Assembly: GCA_965116785.1 (NCBI GenBank) | Contig: OZ220731.1 | Coordinates: forward strand, 868,001-932,000 | Reading direction: 5' to 3' | DNA from: Bin87 sp965116785 | Lineage (GTDB): Bacteria; Chloroflexota; Dehalococcoidia; Lucifugimonadales; UBA3495 | DNA length: 64,000 nucleotides | Shown: positions 8,749 through 16,161 of the stretch, in pieces | Layout of the letters: the number at the start of each line of letters is the position of its first letter | Numbering within the stretch: the first letter of the stretch is position 1 | The notes under the pieces: model-generated | Databases searched by the model: none | What the model was told of the DNA's origin: nothing | The model's input: only the letters and a program-made list of their open reading frames with translations | Program-made: the position numbers and the translations under genes

Positions 8749-9588
8749 TCATCGGCGGACGGCCACGAAGAACAGCCGTCGGAACGGGTACAGGGTGAAC
8801 CCGTCGGACCGTTTCGGGTATTCGACGTTCAGTCGGCGACGATATTCTTCGAGGTAGACTTCCCGTTCTCCGTCCTCTAGACCGTTGAGGATCGGGCGGA
8901 GGCCGGTGCCGGTGACCCATTCGAGCACCGCGTCATCGCCGGTGAGCACGTGCTGGTATTCGGTGGTCCAGACGTCAAGATGTTCGGCCTCGGGAGCCAG
9001 GAGGTCGTAGTAGAATTCGGGGTCCTGGACCCACCGGTTGCCCACCGCCGAGCGTAGTTCGGCGGAGCCGACGGGTTTTCCGACCGTGCCGCCGTTTTCG
9101 AGGGTCTCGCGCATGATCTGGTGCGACCGCATGTCCCACGAGAGCGGGGCCTGGACCGCCAGGCAGCCGCCGGAGGGCAGCATGCTCCACAGGCGCGGCA
9201 CGAGTTCATGATGGTCGGGCACCCATTGGATAACGGCGTTGGAGAAGAACACCGACGGCGTTTCAGATGGCTGCCAGCCGGCGAGATCTCCTTCCTCCCA
9301 GCGGACCCGAGTGGATCCGGCGCCGTTGCCGGAAGCCGATGCCTGGGCCAGCATTTCGGGCGAATTGTCCATGCCAATGACATCAGACTGAGGCCACCGA
9401 TCGGCGAGCAGATGGGTCACGTTCCCGCTCCCGCAACCCAGGTCGTAGATGACTTGAGGGCGCTCCAATGGGATGCGGCCCATCAGGTCCAGAGCCGGGC
9501 GGAGACGGTGATCGGCGAATTTGAGATACTGCCCCGGGTCCCAGGACTCGCCGGCCAGGTCACGCTGGTGGGGGGTTGCTTGCGTCAT
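8749..9588 (-). CDS. tam: Trans-aconitate 2-methyltransferase-like SAM enzyme
   Basis: The 279-residue protein starts with WDPGQYLKFADHRLRPA, which is characteristic of Tam. It continues with the SAM-binding motif YDLGCGSGNVT, the acidic loop MDNSPEML, NAVIQWVPDH and a C-terminal TLYPFRRLFFVA. Tam methylates trans-aconitate, a by-product that inhibits aconitase, in the cytoplasm. Length and motif order match the family throughout. It has its own promoter at 9630-9658, so it is probably independent of the beta-propeller gene upstream. Confidence 0.85.
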   Translation of the reverse strand: MTQATPHQRDLAGESWDPGQYLKFADHRLRPALDLMGRIPLERPQVIYDLGCGSGNVTHLLADRWPQSDVIGMDNSPEMLAQASASGNGAGSTRVRWEEGDLAGWQPSETPSVFFSNAVIQWVPDHHELVPRLWSMLPSGGCLAVQAPLSWDMRSHQIMRETLENGGTVGKPVGSAELRSAVGNRWVQDPEFYYDLLAPEAEHLDVWTTEYQHVLTGDDAVLEWVTGTGLRPILNGLEDGEREVYLEEYRRRLNVEYPKRSDGFTLYPFRRLFFVAVRR

Positions 9589-9629
9589 CTCGGCTGGTGC
9601 GCTCTCGTCCGTTTTGGAAATTTGCGGCG

Positions 9630-9658
9630 AGTATAGGCACGGGAGAATCGAGCGTCAA
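9630..9658 (-). promoter_or_regulatory. Sigma-70-type promoter for tam
   Basis: On the minus strand, TTGACG (9658-9653), a 17-base spacer and TATACT (9635-9630) form a near-consensus promoter 42 bases before the tam ATG, within the gap after the beta-propeller gene. Confidence 0.65.
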
Positions 9659-9675
9659 CCGCGTTGGACTGGCCC

Positions 9676-10989
9676 TTATCTGCCCTCCAGGGCCATGAGC
9701 TTGCCGTCAACCGTGGGCACGAACAGGGTGCGGCCGGACACGGACGGCGCGGCGGACATGGCGTGATCTCCGATGTCGTGCGTCCACAGCAACGAACCCG
9801 TGGCGACGTCCAGACCGTGGAGCGAACCGTCGGAAGCTCCCAATATTAGCGTGTCGCCGGCAACGAAGGGGTCCCCGACGATTTCACCATCCAGCTGTTT
9901 CTCCCAGACGATCGATCCGTCGGCTCCGTTGAATGCGGTGGTCTTGCCAGTCTCGTTCGCCACCAACAGCTTTCCGCTGGCGTAGGCGGGGCTGTACTTC
10001 ACCTTGCCACCCGCCGAGGCGACCCAGAGGGCTCCCGTTTGCCGAGGTGGATCGGACCGCAGGCGCCACGCGAAGAAGTTGAACTTGGCCACGTAGGCGA
10101 AGCGGCTGAGGGGTCGGCTTATCGCCGCCGGGTCGACGGCCCACACCGCGCCACGGTTGGTTACAAAGAAGGCGCTCCCATCGGCGATGACCGGTCCCCC
10201 GGCCACCGGGGTGCCTGAATAGAAGACCAGGCGGCGACGCCCGGTTTCGGGGTCGATGGTAATGAACCGCTCGCCCAGCGAGGTCGCTGCCACCACCAAG
10301 CCGTCCGTCGCGGGATGGGCAACCGCCCAGCCGTTAGCGTCTGCCGACCATCGAGGATTCCCGGTGGCCGCGTCCAGGGCTGTAAGGTTCCCGTTGGTCG
10401 ACCCAATGTACAACGTGCCATTTGCAACGATGGGCGAGCCCAGCACGATGTTGCCCAGATCGTGCTCCCAACGCGGCTCGCCGGTGACTAGATCCAGCGC
10501 AACGACCCTATGATCCCTGGTACCGAGGTAGAGCAGATCCCCTGCTACGGCCGGCGCGCTGTCGGACGGGGAGCCGATGTCACGTTCCCAAAGCGTCGCT
10601 CCGGTGTCCGGGTCCAGCGCTAGCGCCAGCCCGGCATCTGTGCTGGCGAACAGTCGATCCCCCGACAGGGCTGGTGTGCCCAGCACCGTGCCTGGCGTCG
10701 GCACCTGCCACCGGACTGTGAAGGGGACCGACGGCGTGGTTTCTGAGGCCCATGCGGTTCCCGGCGCATCTCGCCTAACCGAGGGCCAATCGAGAGGGTG
10801 TGTTGAGGAAGTCAGGGTGGATGTCGCCTGCGGCGGCGGGATCAACAGTGGCATCAACTGGAAAGCGCGCACAAACCACAGTACCAGCAACGCCAGGACG
10901 ACTATCGCTATAGCAAGCCAGATCCTGGCGTCACGAAACCGCCACCGTCTTCCGATGGCGGTTTCACGATATAGGCTGGGCCGTCGCAA
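9676..10989 (-). CDS. Membrane-anchored PQQ-like beta-propeller protein
   Basis: About 437 residues with one N-terminal transmembrane helix (about residues 23-45, LAIAIVVLALLVLWFV) and then repeated blades of the type 'GTLYIGSTNGNLTALDAATGNPRW' shortened here to its core ALDAATG. This is the BamB/PQQ-like propeller pattern; without a dehydrogenase signature it is a binding or scaffold domain facing the outside of the cell. The open frame runs on into the overlapping permease gene, but that part is Arg/Gly/Pro-rich and non-homologous. A TTG at 10989 is the best start, 32 bases after the permease stop; its ribosome site is weak. It is the last gene of the transporter operon. Confidence 0.75.
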   Translation of the reverse strand: MRRPSLYRETAIGRRWRFRDARIWLAIAIVVLALLVLWFVRAFQLMPLLIPPPQATSTLTSSTHPLDWPSVRRDAPGTAWASETTPSVPFTVRWQVPTPGTVLGTPALSGDRLFASTDAGLALALDPDTGATLWERDIGSPSDSAPAVAGDLLYLGTRDHRVVALDLVTGEPRWEHDLGNIVLGSPIVANGTLYIGSTNGNLTALDAATGNPRWSADANGWAVAHPATDGLVVAATSLGERFITIDPETGRRRLVFYSGTPVAGGPVIADGSAFFVTNRGAVWAVDPAAISRPLSRFAYVAKFNFFAWRLRSDPPRQTGALWVASAGGKVKYSPAYASGKLLVANETGKTTAFNGADGSIVWEKQLDGEIVGDPFVAGDTLILGASDGSLHGLDVATGSLLWTHDIGDHAMSAAPSVSGRTLFVPTVDGKLMALEGR

Positions 10990-11021
10990 CGTGCTACGGT
11001 GACCCGGCGTGCGTTTGGGAG

Positions 11022-11927
11022 TTATGTCCGCCCCCGCAGCTTGGGGTCCAGGGCGTCGCGGATGGAGTCGCCGAACAGGTTGAAAGCCAGTACGGTCACG
11101 GTGATCGCCAGGCCAGGGAACACCACCATCCACCAGCGCGGAATCAACCCTGCCGCGACCGGGCCGCCCAGCATGTTGCCCCAGGTGGCCGTGGGCATGG
11201 GTACGCCCACTCCCAAGAATCCCAGCGAGGCCTCCAGGATGATCACCGAACCCAGGTGGGCGGTGGCCAGCACCAGCCAGGGCGCTACGCACTGCGGTGA
11301 GATGTGACGGATCATTACCCGCCCGCTGGACGCTCCGATGGCCTGCGCCGCATCCACATACGCGTTTTCCTTGACGCTCAAGGTAACTGACCGGATCACG
11401 CGGACTGACAGGGGAATGCGAGTGATGCTAATCGCGACGATCACAGTCCAGACCCCGGCGCCCATGGCCAATACCAGTATCATCGCCAGGATCAGCGTGG
11501 GGAAGGACATCATCAGTTCCAGGAGGCGCTGGCTGTAGATATCGAGGCGGCCTCCGAGGTACCCGGATGCGACGCCCCAGGCGGCGCCGATCAGATCGCC
11601 CACCAGCACCGCTACCAGGGCGACGAACAACGAGATCCGCGCCCCGTGCACCACCCGGCTGTACAAGTCTCGACCGATGTCGTCGGTGCCCATCCAGTGG
11701 GCCGGCCCGGGTGCCTCGCGTAACGCTCGGAAGTCGGCGTACTCCGTGGGATGGTGGGTTGCAACGAAGGGGGCGAAAACGGCGACGAACACGATGCCAA
11801 GAATGGCCAATCCACTGATGGCTCCCACGGGATTGCGCCGGCTAAAGTTTACTATTGCCCATACCCAGGTTCTGGTGCGGCGCTCTGCATCCCGTACGAT
11901 GACGTCGGTAGCGGTTACCTGTGCCAC
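11022..11927 (-). CDS. ABC transporter permease, DppC/OppC type
   Basis: This 301-residue inner-membrane protein has the OppC N-terminal domain (one helix at about 33-55, then an extracytoplasmic loop with HWMGTDDIGRDLYSR) and five further helices. The EAA loop that contacts the ATPase reads DAAQAIGASSGRVMIRH. It pairs with the DppB-type permease whose stop lies 35 bases upstream. The family imports peptides, nickel chelates or sugars. Confidence 0.92.
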   Translation of the reverse strand: MAQVTATDVIVRDAERRTRTWVWAIVNFSRRNPVGAISGLAILGIVFVAVFAPFVATHHPTEYADFRALREAPGPAHWMGTDDIGRDLYSRVVHGARISLFVALVAVLVGDLIGAAWGVASGYLGGRLDIYSQRLLELMMSFPTLILAMILVLAMGAGVWTVIVAISITRIPLSVRVIRSVTLSVKENAYVDAAQAIGASSGRVMIRHISPQCVAPWLVLATAHLGSVIILEASLGFLGVGVPMPTATWGNMLGGPVAAGLIPRWWMVVFPGLAITVTVLAFNLFGDSIRDALDPKLRGRT

Positions 11928-11962
11928 GAGAATACTCCAGACAAGTGTGTCTTGTTTCGAGG

Positions 11963-12919
11963 TTAGCTGTAACGGATGCGCGGGTCGATCCAGGCGTAGG
12001 AAATGTCAACCAGCAAATTGGTGAGAACGAACACGAGGCCGTAGATCAACACCAGGTTTTGGATGACGACATAGTCGCGCTCGAAGAACGCGGCTACCAG
12101 GGTACGTCCCAGTCCGGGGACACCGAACGCCTGCTCCACTGCCACCGACCCGCCAATCAGGAACCCCAGCAGCACGCCGGATAGGGTGATAACCGGCATA
12201 ATGGCATTCCGGAGGGCATGTCTCAAGATCACCAATCGTTCTGCCAGGCCCTTGGCTCGGGCGGTGCGGATGTAATCCTCGTGAATCGTCTCCAGGAGCG
12301 CCGAGCGCGCCATTCGGCAGACGTACGCAGCCTGTCCTATGCCCAGCACCAAAGCTGGTCCCCAAATGATTTGCAAGTTAGCCCACGGGTCTTCCCACAA
12401 GTTTATGACTCCCAAAGGAGCTTTCCATTCAAGCGTCAGCACCAGCGTCAACACAATAAGCGTGCCCAGCCAGAAATTTGGAATCGCCAGGAACAGAATG
12501 GAGAAGAAGCGTCCGGCATAATCGAATGGGGTGTTTCTCTTCATTGCGGCCAGTATCCCCACGGGCAACCCAATGACCCACGACAGAATCACGGAAATGA
12601 CGGCGATCTCCAGGGTGATGGGACCCCGGTTTATGATCAAGTCCATTACCGTGTCGGAACGCCAGAAGGACTGCCCCAGTTTCAGGGTTACAATGTCCTT
12701 GAGCCAGTCCACATACTGCAGGTAAATTGGCTTGTCCAAGCCCAGGCTGGCGATGATTCGGGCTCGGTCCTCTTCGCTCAGCTGCAACGTGCCCTCTTCC
12801 CCGAACATCACGGTAAGCACGTCACCAGGCAGGATACGCATCACCAGGAAGATGATAATGGTGAGCCCGACAATGGCCGGAATCGCCAACAGTACACGAC
12901 GGAGAATGTATTTTTGCAT
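11963..12919 (-). CDS. ABC transporter permease, DppB/OppB type
   Basis: A 318-residue permease with six predicted helices. The N-terminus YILRRVLLAIPAIVGLTIII is typical of the OppB family, and the EAA loop is in DYIRTARAKGLAERLVILRH. It is the second gene of the operon that starts with the substrate-binding protein at 14938; a 102-base gap with a hairpin separates the two. No ATP-binding subunits are encoded in this cluster. Confidence 0.92.
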   Translation of the reverse strand: MQKYILRRVLLAIPAIVGLTIIIFLVMRILPGDVLTVMFGEEGTLQLSEEDRARIIASLGLDKPIYLQYVDWLKDIVTLKLGQSFWRSDTVMDLIINRGPITLEIAVISVILSWVIGLPVGILAAMKRNTPFDYAGRFFSILFLAIPNFWLGTLIVLTLVLTLEWKAPLGVINLWEDPWANLQIIWGPALVLGIGQAAYVCRMARSALLETIHEDYIRTARAKGLAERLVILRHALRNAIMPVITLSGVLLGFLIGGSVAVEQAFGVPGLGRTLVAAFFERDYVVIQNLVLIYGLVFVLTNLLVDISYAWIDPRIRYS

Positions 12920-12965
12920 CAGAACATCCAGTGGAGCAAACGCGATTGGGATGGTTGGGAGATGA

Positions 12966-12990
12966 GGCGGGCGACGCGACGCCGCCCGCC
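12966..12990 (-). other. Intercistronic stem-loop between binding-protein and permease genes
   Basis: GGCGGGCG and CGCCCGCC form a perfect 8-bp stem with a 9-base loop between the binding-protein stop (13022) and the permease start (12919). There is no T-run. Hairpins at this place in importer operons commonly stabilise the upstream message and let the binding protein be made in excess; that role here is inferred. Confidence 0.45.
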
Positions 12991-13021
12991 ATGGACAAGC
13001 TCACTCTGATAACGAAGCCAG

Positions 13022-14938
13022 TTACTGGCCGCATCCTTGTTCCATCCACACGGTGTCCATTCGGTCCAGGTTGTGAACCAGAGCGCCGTGCTTGCCCTCG
13101 ATGCCATGGACGCAGTCCAGCCAACCGGCCAGGGTGCGGTTGTACCACCACTCCACCACCGGCGGGTCGTCATCGAGGACTTTAGCCGCCTGTTGCACCA
13201 GTTCGTACCGCTTCTCCAGGTCGGGTTCCGTGTCCACCTGCGCCATGATGGCGTCGAACTCCTCGTTGCAGTAGTTCGAGTGATTCTCCCCGCCGCCGCA
13301 TCGGTAGAAGCTGTTCATATACGCCGACGGGTCGATGAACGGAGAGGCGATGGCGCCCACGGTGATGTCGAAATTGCGGTTAGCCAACTCTTCAAACCAC
13401 ACCGCTGAAGGAACCGGACGAATCGTCGAATCAATGCCCAGGATGCTACGGTACTGCAACTCGGCCATTTGTGCGATGGCTGAATACCAGGGGCTGTCCG
13501 GCTGCCGTTGCAGCAAGTCAACGTTTTTAATGCCGTCTGCGTAACCGGCTTCAACCATCAGTCGCTTGGCTTCGGCGATGGCGGTATCCCGGTCGAATAC
13601 CAGCCGATCGTCAATCTGGGCCTGCGGCAACTGGTAGGCTTGCTCGGGAAGAGTCCAGCCCATACCGCCAGGGTAACCATACAGCCACTCGCTCACTACT
13701 TCGTGGGCCGACAGTCGGTCGAACGCCAGCCACATGGCTCTGCGGACTCTCACATCGTCCCAGGGCTCCCGGTCGGTGTTGAACCAGATCCCGCCGAAAG
13801 AGTAAGACGAGAAGGGCTCGACTACGAACTTGGGATCGTCCTGCATGCGCTCGTAGGCGGCAGGGTCGATAGTCTGTGCGTAGTCGACGTTGCCGGCCAA
13901 TAAAGCCGCCGAACGGTTGGTGCTGTTCTCCAATGGGTATGTCCAGACTTCATCTAGGAAAGGAAGTCCTTCGTTCCAATAGTCGGGGAATTTTTCGTTT
14001 TTCCAAACTTCGCCCTGCTGATGTTCCAGATATCGGAAAGCGCCGGTGCTGGGGGCGTTTTGCCCAGCAACCTTCAGGTCGTATCCGTGCTCTTCCAGGT
14101 ACGATTTAGGAAAAACTCCATGCCATTCTAGCGCGAACGCATTGAGCCCGTATTTGAGCGGCGGCGGCGTCTCGAAATTGAACGCCACGGTCAACGGGTC
14201 GATTACTTCGATGCTGGGTCCGAAGGGGCTGTAAAGACCCTGCCGGGCGCTGACCACGCCTGCCGGGGGATCGATAACCCGGGACCAGGACGCGGCTACG
14301 TCGTCGGCAGTCAGGATTGTACCGTCGTGGAAGTTGACCCCTTCACGTATGGGGAACGTCCAAGTTTTTCCGTCCTCCGAAACTTCCCAACTAGTACCCA
14401 GGTCCGGGATAATAGTTTTGCCAGCATCGATGGGATTGTAGCGCAGAATGTTGTTGTACAGCATCATCTGCTTGAAGGAATTCGTAACGCTGGACACTTG
14501 CAGCAGGTCGAAGTGCGCCGGGTCGTAATATCCGCCCCGCCGCAAAATCCCGCCGTATACCACGTCGGGATATATGGTCATCAGGTTTTCCAACGTTATC
14601 GGGTCGGCCACCACCTCGGTGGGCAAGGCGGCCGCTACAGGTGTGGGTGTGGCATCGGCCGATTGGGCCTGTTGCCGCCCCACCTGTTGAACGGGTGGAG
14701 TGGCACGTTCGGACTGGGCGGCCGGCGCCGACGTGGCTGGCTCGGATTGAGCAGCCGGCGGGGACGTGGCTGCCTGTTCAGCTTGGGCTCCGGTCGCGTT
14801 GGAGGCGCCGCTCTGGCTTGCTCCAGAATCATCCGGCGCCGGAGCCTCAGCGCCACCGCACGCAACCGCCGCCAACATAACCAGCGCGAGCATTGCTCCT
14901 AGGATCACGGTGGGGGATACGATATACCGAAAGGCCAT
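13022..14938 (-). CDS. ABC transporter substrate-binding lipoprotein, family 5 (peptide/nickel type)
   Basis: A 638-residue extracytoplasmic solute receptor. The signal peptide ends in a lipobox with Cys27 (LAAVAC), followed by a Ser/Ala/Pro/Gln-rich linker of about 80 residues that lifts the domain off the membrane. The family-5 core follows (DLGTSWEVSEDGKTWTFPIR, then the bilobal fold through WYNRTLAGW). GGGAGGAG before the ATG is a strong ribosome site. As the first gene of the operon it should supply substrate to the two permeases downstream. The ligand is unknown: this fold binds oligopeptides, opines, sugars and metal chelates. Confidence 0.93.
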   Translation of the reverse strand: MAFRYIVSPTVILGAMLALVMLAAVACGGAEAPAPDDSGASQSGASNATGAQAEQAATSPPAAQSEPATSAPAAQSERATPPVQQVGRQQAQSADATPTPVAAALPTEVVADPITLENLMTIYPDVVYGGILRRGGYYDPAHFDLLQVSSVTNSFKQMMLYNNILRYNPIDAGKTIIPDLGTSWEVSEDGKTWTFPIREGVNFHDGTILTADDVAASWSRVIDPPAGVVSARQGLYSPFGPSIEVIDPLTVAFNFETPPPLKYGLNAFALEWHGVFPKSYLEEHGYDLKVAGQNAPSTGAFRYLEHQQGEVWKNEKFPDYWNEGLPFLDEVWTYPLENSTNRSAALLAGNVDYAQTIDPAAYERMQDDPKFVVEPFSSYSFGGIWFNTDREPWDDVRVRRAMWLAFDRLSAHEVVSEWLYGYPGGMGWTLPEQAYQLPQAQIDDRLVFDRDTAIAEAKRLMVEAGYADGIKNVDLLQRQPDSPWYSAIAQMAELQYRSILGIDSTIRPVPSAVWFEELANRNFDITVGAIASPFIDPSAYMNSFYRCGGGENHSNYCNEEFDAIMAQVDTEPDLEKRYELVQQAAKVLDDDPPVVEWWYNRTLAGWLDCVHGIEGKHGALVHNLDRMDTVWMEQGCGQ

Positions 14939-15307
14939 GGCTGCTCTCCTCCCGTTTGTGCCAACCGCCTGGCAAGCCTGCCGTCCGACGGCTTTTCACC
15001 CGATTGTCTTTACGAGGAACCGTCAATCATGGTCCATATTAGAAGCATTCCGATATAAACATGGCTTATACAATTAGAAAACGCACTGTTTTCTCGTTTA
15101 TCCGACGAGTTGCCTAAGCTTCTACGGGGCATTCTATGGCTAGTCATCGCGCGTGTCAATACAATATATCGACTGTGGATAGGGTGAAATTTGATGGATC
15201 GAATGCCCGTCGCGATCGTTTCGAAGTGCCGAGCCCATGGACTCATCCAACCCTGTGCTATACTGCCGCCGTTGCCCGACATGACCCGATTCAAACGGAG
15301 TCGCCTC
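14939..15307. other. Divergent intergenic region, A/T-rich
   Basis: This 369-base stretch separates the divergent binding-protein and Nudix genes and is clearly richer in A/T than either gene. It holds an inverted repeat at 15076-15094 and a TATACT -10 candidate at 15259-15264 for the Nudix gene, without a good -35. I see no tRNA, small ORF of coding character or riboswitch. Confidence 0.6.
15076..15094. promoter_or_regulatory. Inverted repeat, possible operator for the importer operon
   Basis: AGAAAAC and GTTTTCT form a perfect 7-bp inverted repeat with a 5-base centre, about 140 bases upstream of the binding-protein start. The size and symmetry suit a dimeric repressor site, but no regulator gene lies nearby. 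Confidence 0.35.
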
Positions 15308-16072
15308 ATGGTTTCGCCCCTGGTTGCTACCCCAAATCCGTTCCGTGGAGTTGTCGTCAACAACGCCGAGTTGCCGGCCGAGCCCGACGAATTTGCCGCA
15401 CGGCTGGACGCTTCCATAACCGAGTGGCGGGACGCTGGGTACGAGGTGGCCTGGGTGGACATTCCCATTGACCTGGCCTCTCATGTTCCCATTGCCGTTA
15501 AGCGTGGATTCAGCTACCACCATGCGGATGACGATGGCATCACCGCGACTCTGACCCTGATACCGGGATCGTTCATCCCTCCGTACGCGACCCACTACGT
15601 GGGAGCCGGAGGCGTTGTGGTGAACGACCGGGAGGAACTGCTGGTGGTCTGTGAACGCTACCGCATCGACAACCGTCCGCCCTTCTACAAGCTCCCCGGC
15701 GGAGCCCTGGAGCCGGGGGAGAATATCGTCGACTCGATTGTCCGAGAGGTCTTTGAGGAGACGGGGGTCGAAGCCAAGTTCGAGGCGTTGGCCTGTTTTC
15801 GACATTGGCACGGATATCGCTACGGCAAGTCGGATATCTACTTTGTTTGCCGCCTGAAAGCGCTCACCGAGCAGATCAAGATGGGCGAAAAGGAAATCGA
15901 GGAGTGCCTCTGGATGCCGGTCAAGGACTTCATGACGGACGATGACATCAGCCCGTTCAACAAGGGCATCGTACGCTCCGCGCTGGAAAGCGACGGAGTG
16001 GTTCCGGCGGACATGCCCGGTATGCCCCAAGACCCTACGCGAGAGTACTTCCTACCCAATTTCGTCAAGTAA
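15308..16072 (+). CDS. Nudix hydrolase with NUDT6-like N-terminal domain
   Basis: This 254-residue protein has an N-terminal acetyltransferase-like pre-Nudix domain (FRGVVVNNAELPAEPDEFAA onwards) and a Nudix domain starting near residue 97. The Nudix box at 132-154 is complete: G-x5-E-x7-REV-x-EE-x-GV, giving the Mg-binding glutamates. Such enzymes hydrolyse nucleoside diphosphates linked to another group; the two-domain form resembles NUDT6 and plant NUDX proteins, which act on NADH, ADP-ribose or CoA compounds. The ATG at 15308 has GGAG 8 bases upstream and is preferred over the longer open frame. Confidence 0.88.
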   Translation: MVSPLVATPNPFRGVVVNNAELPAEPDEFAARLDASITEWRDAGYEVAWVDIPIDLASHVPIAVKRGFSYHHADDDGITATLTLIPGSFIPPYATHYVGAGGVVVNDREELLVVCERYRIDNRPPFYKLPGGALEPGENIVDSIVREVFEETGVEAKFEALACFRHWHGYRYGKSDIYFVCRLKALTEQIKMGEKEIEECLWMPVKDFMTDDDISPFNKGIVRSALESDGVVPADMPGMPQDPTREYFLPNFVK

Positions 16073-16161
16073 CGGGCGACGTTCACGCGCTGCGCGCCAG
16101 TACCGGCGTGTTTGCGGTCCCGATCAGAACCGCCCAATCGCCGAGACACTGGAGGAACCCC

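Noticed and set aside
10990..11292. N-terminal extension of the beta-propeller gene into the permease
   Set aside because: Reads the permease gene in another frame; no signal or membrane pattern until after 10989.
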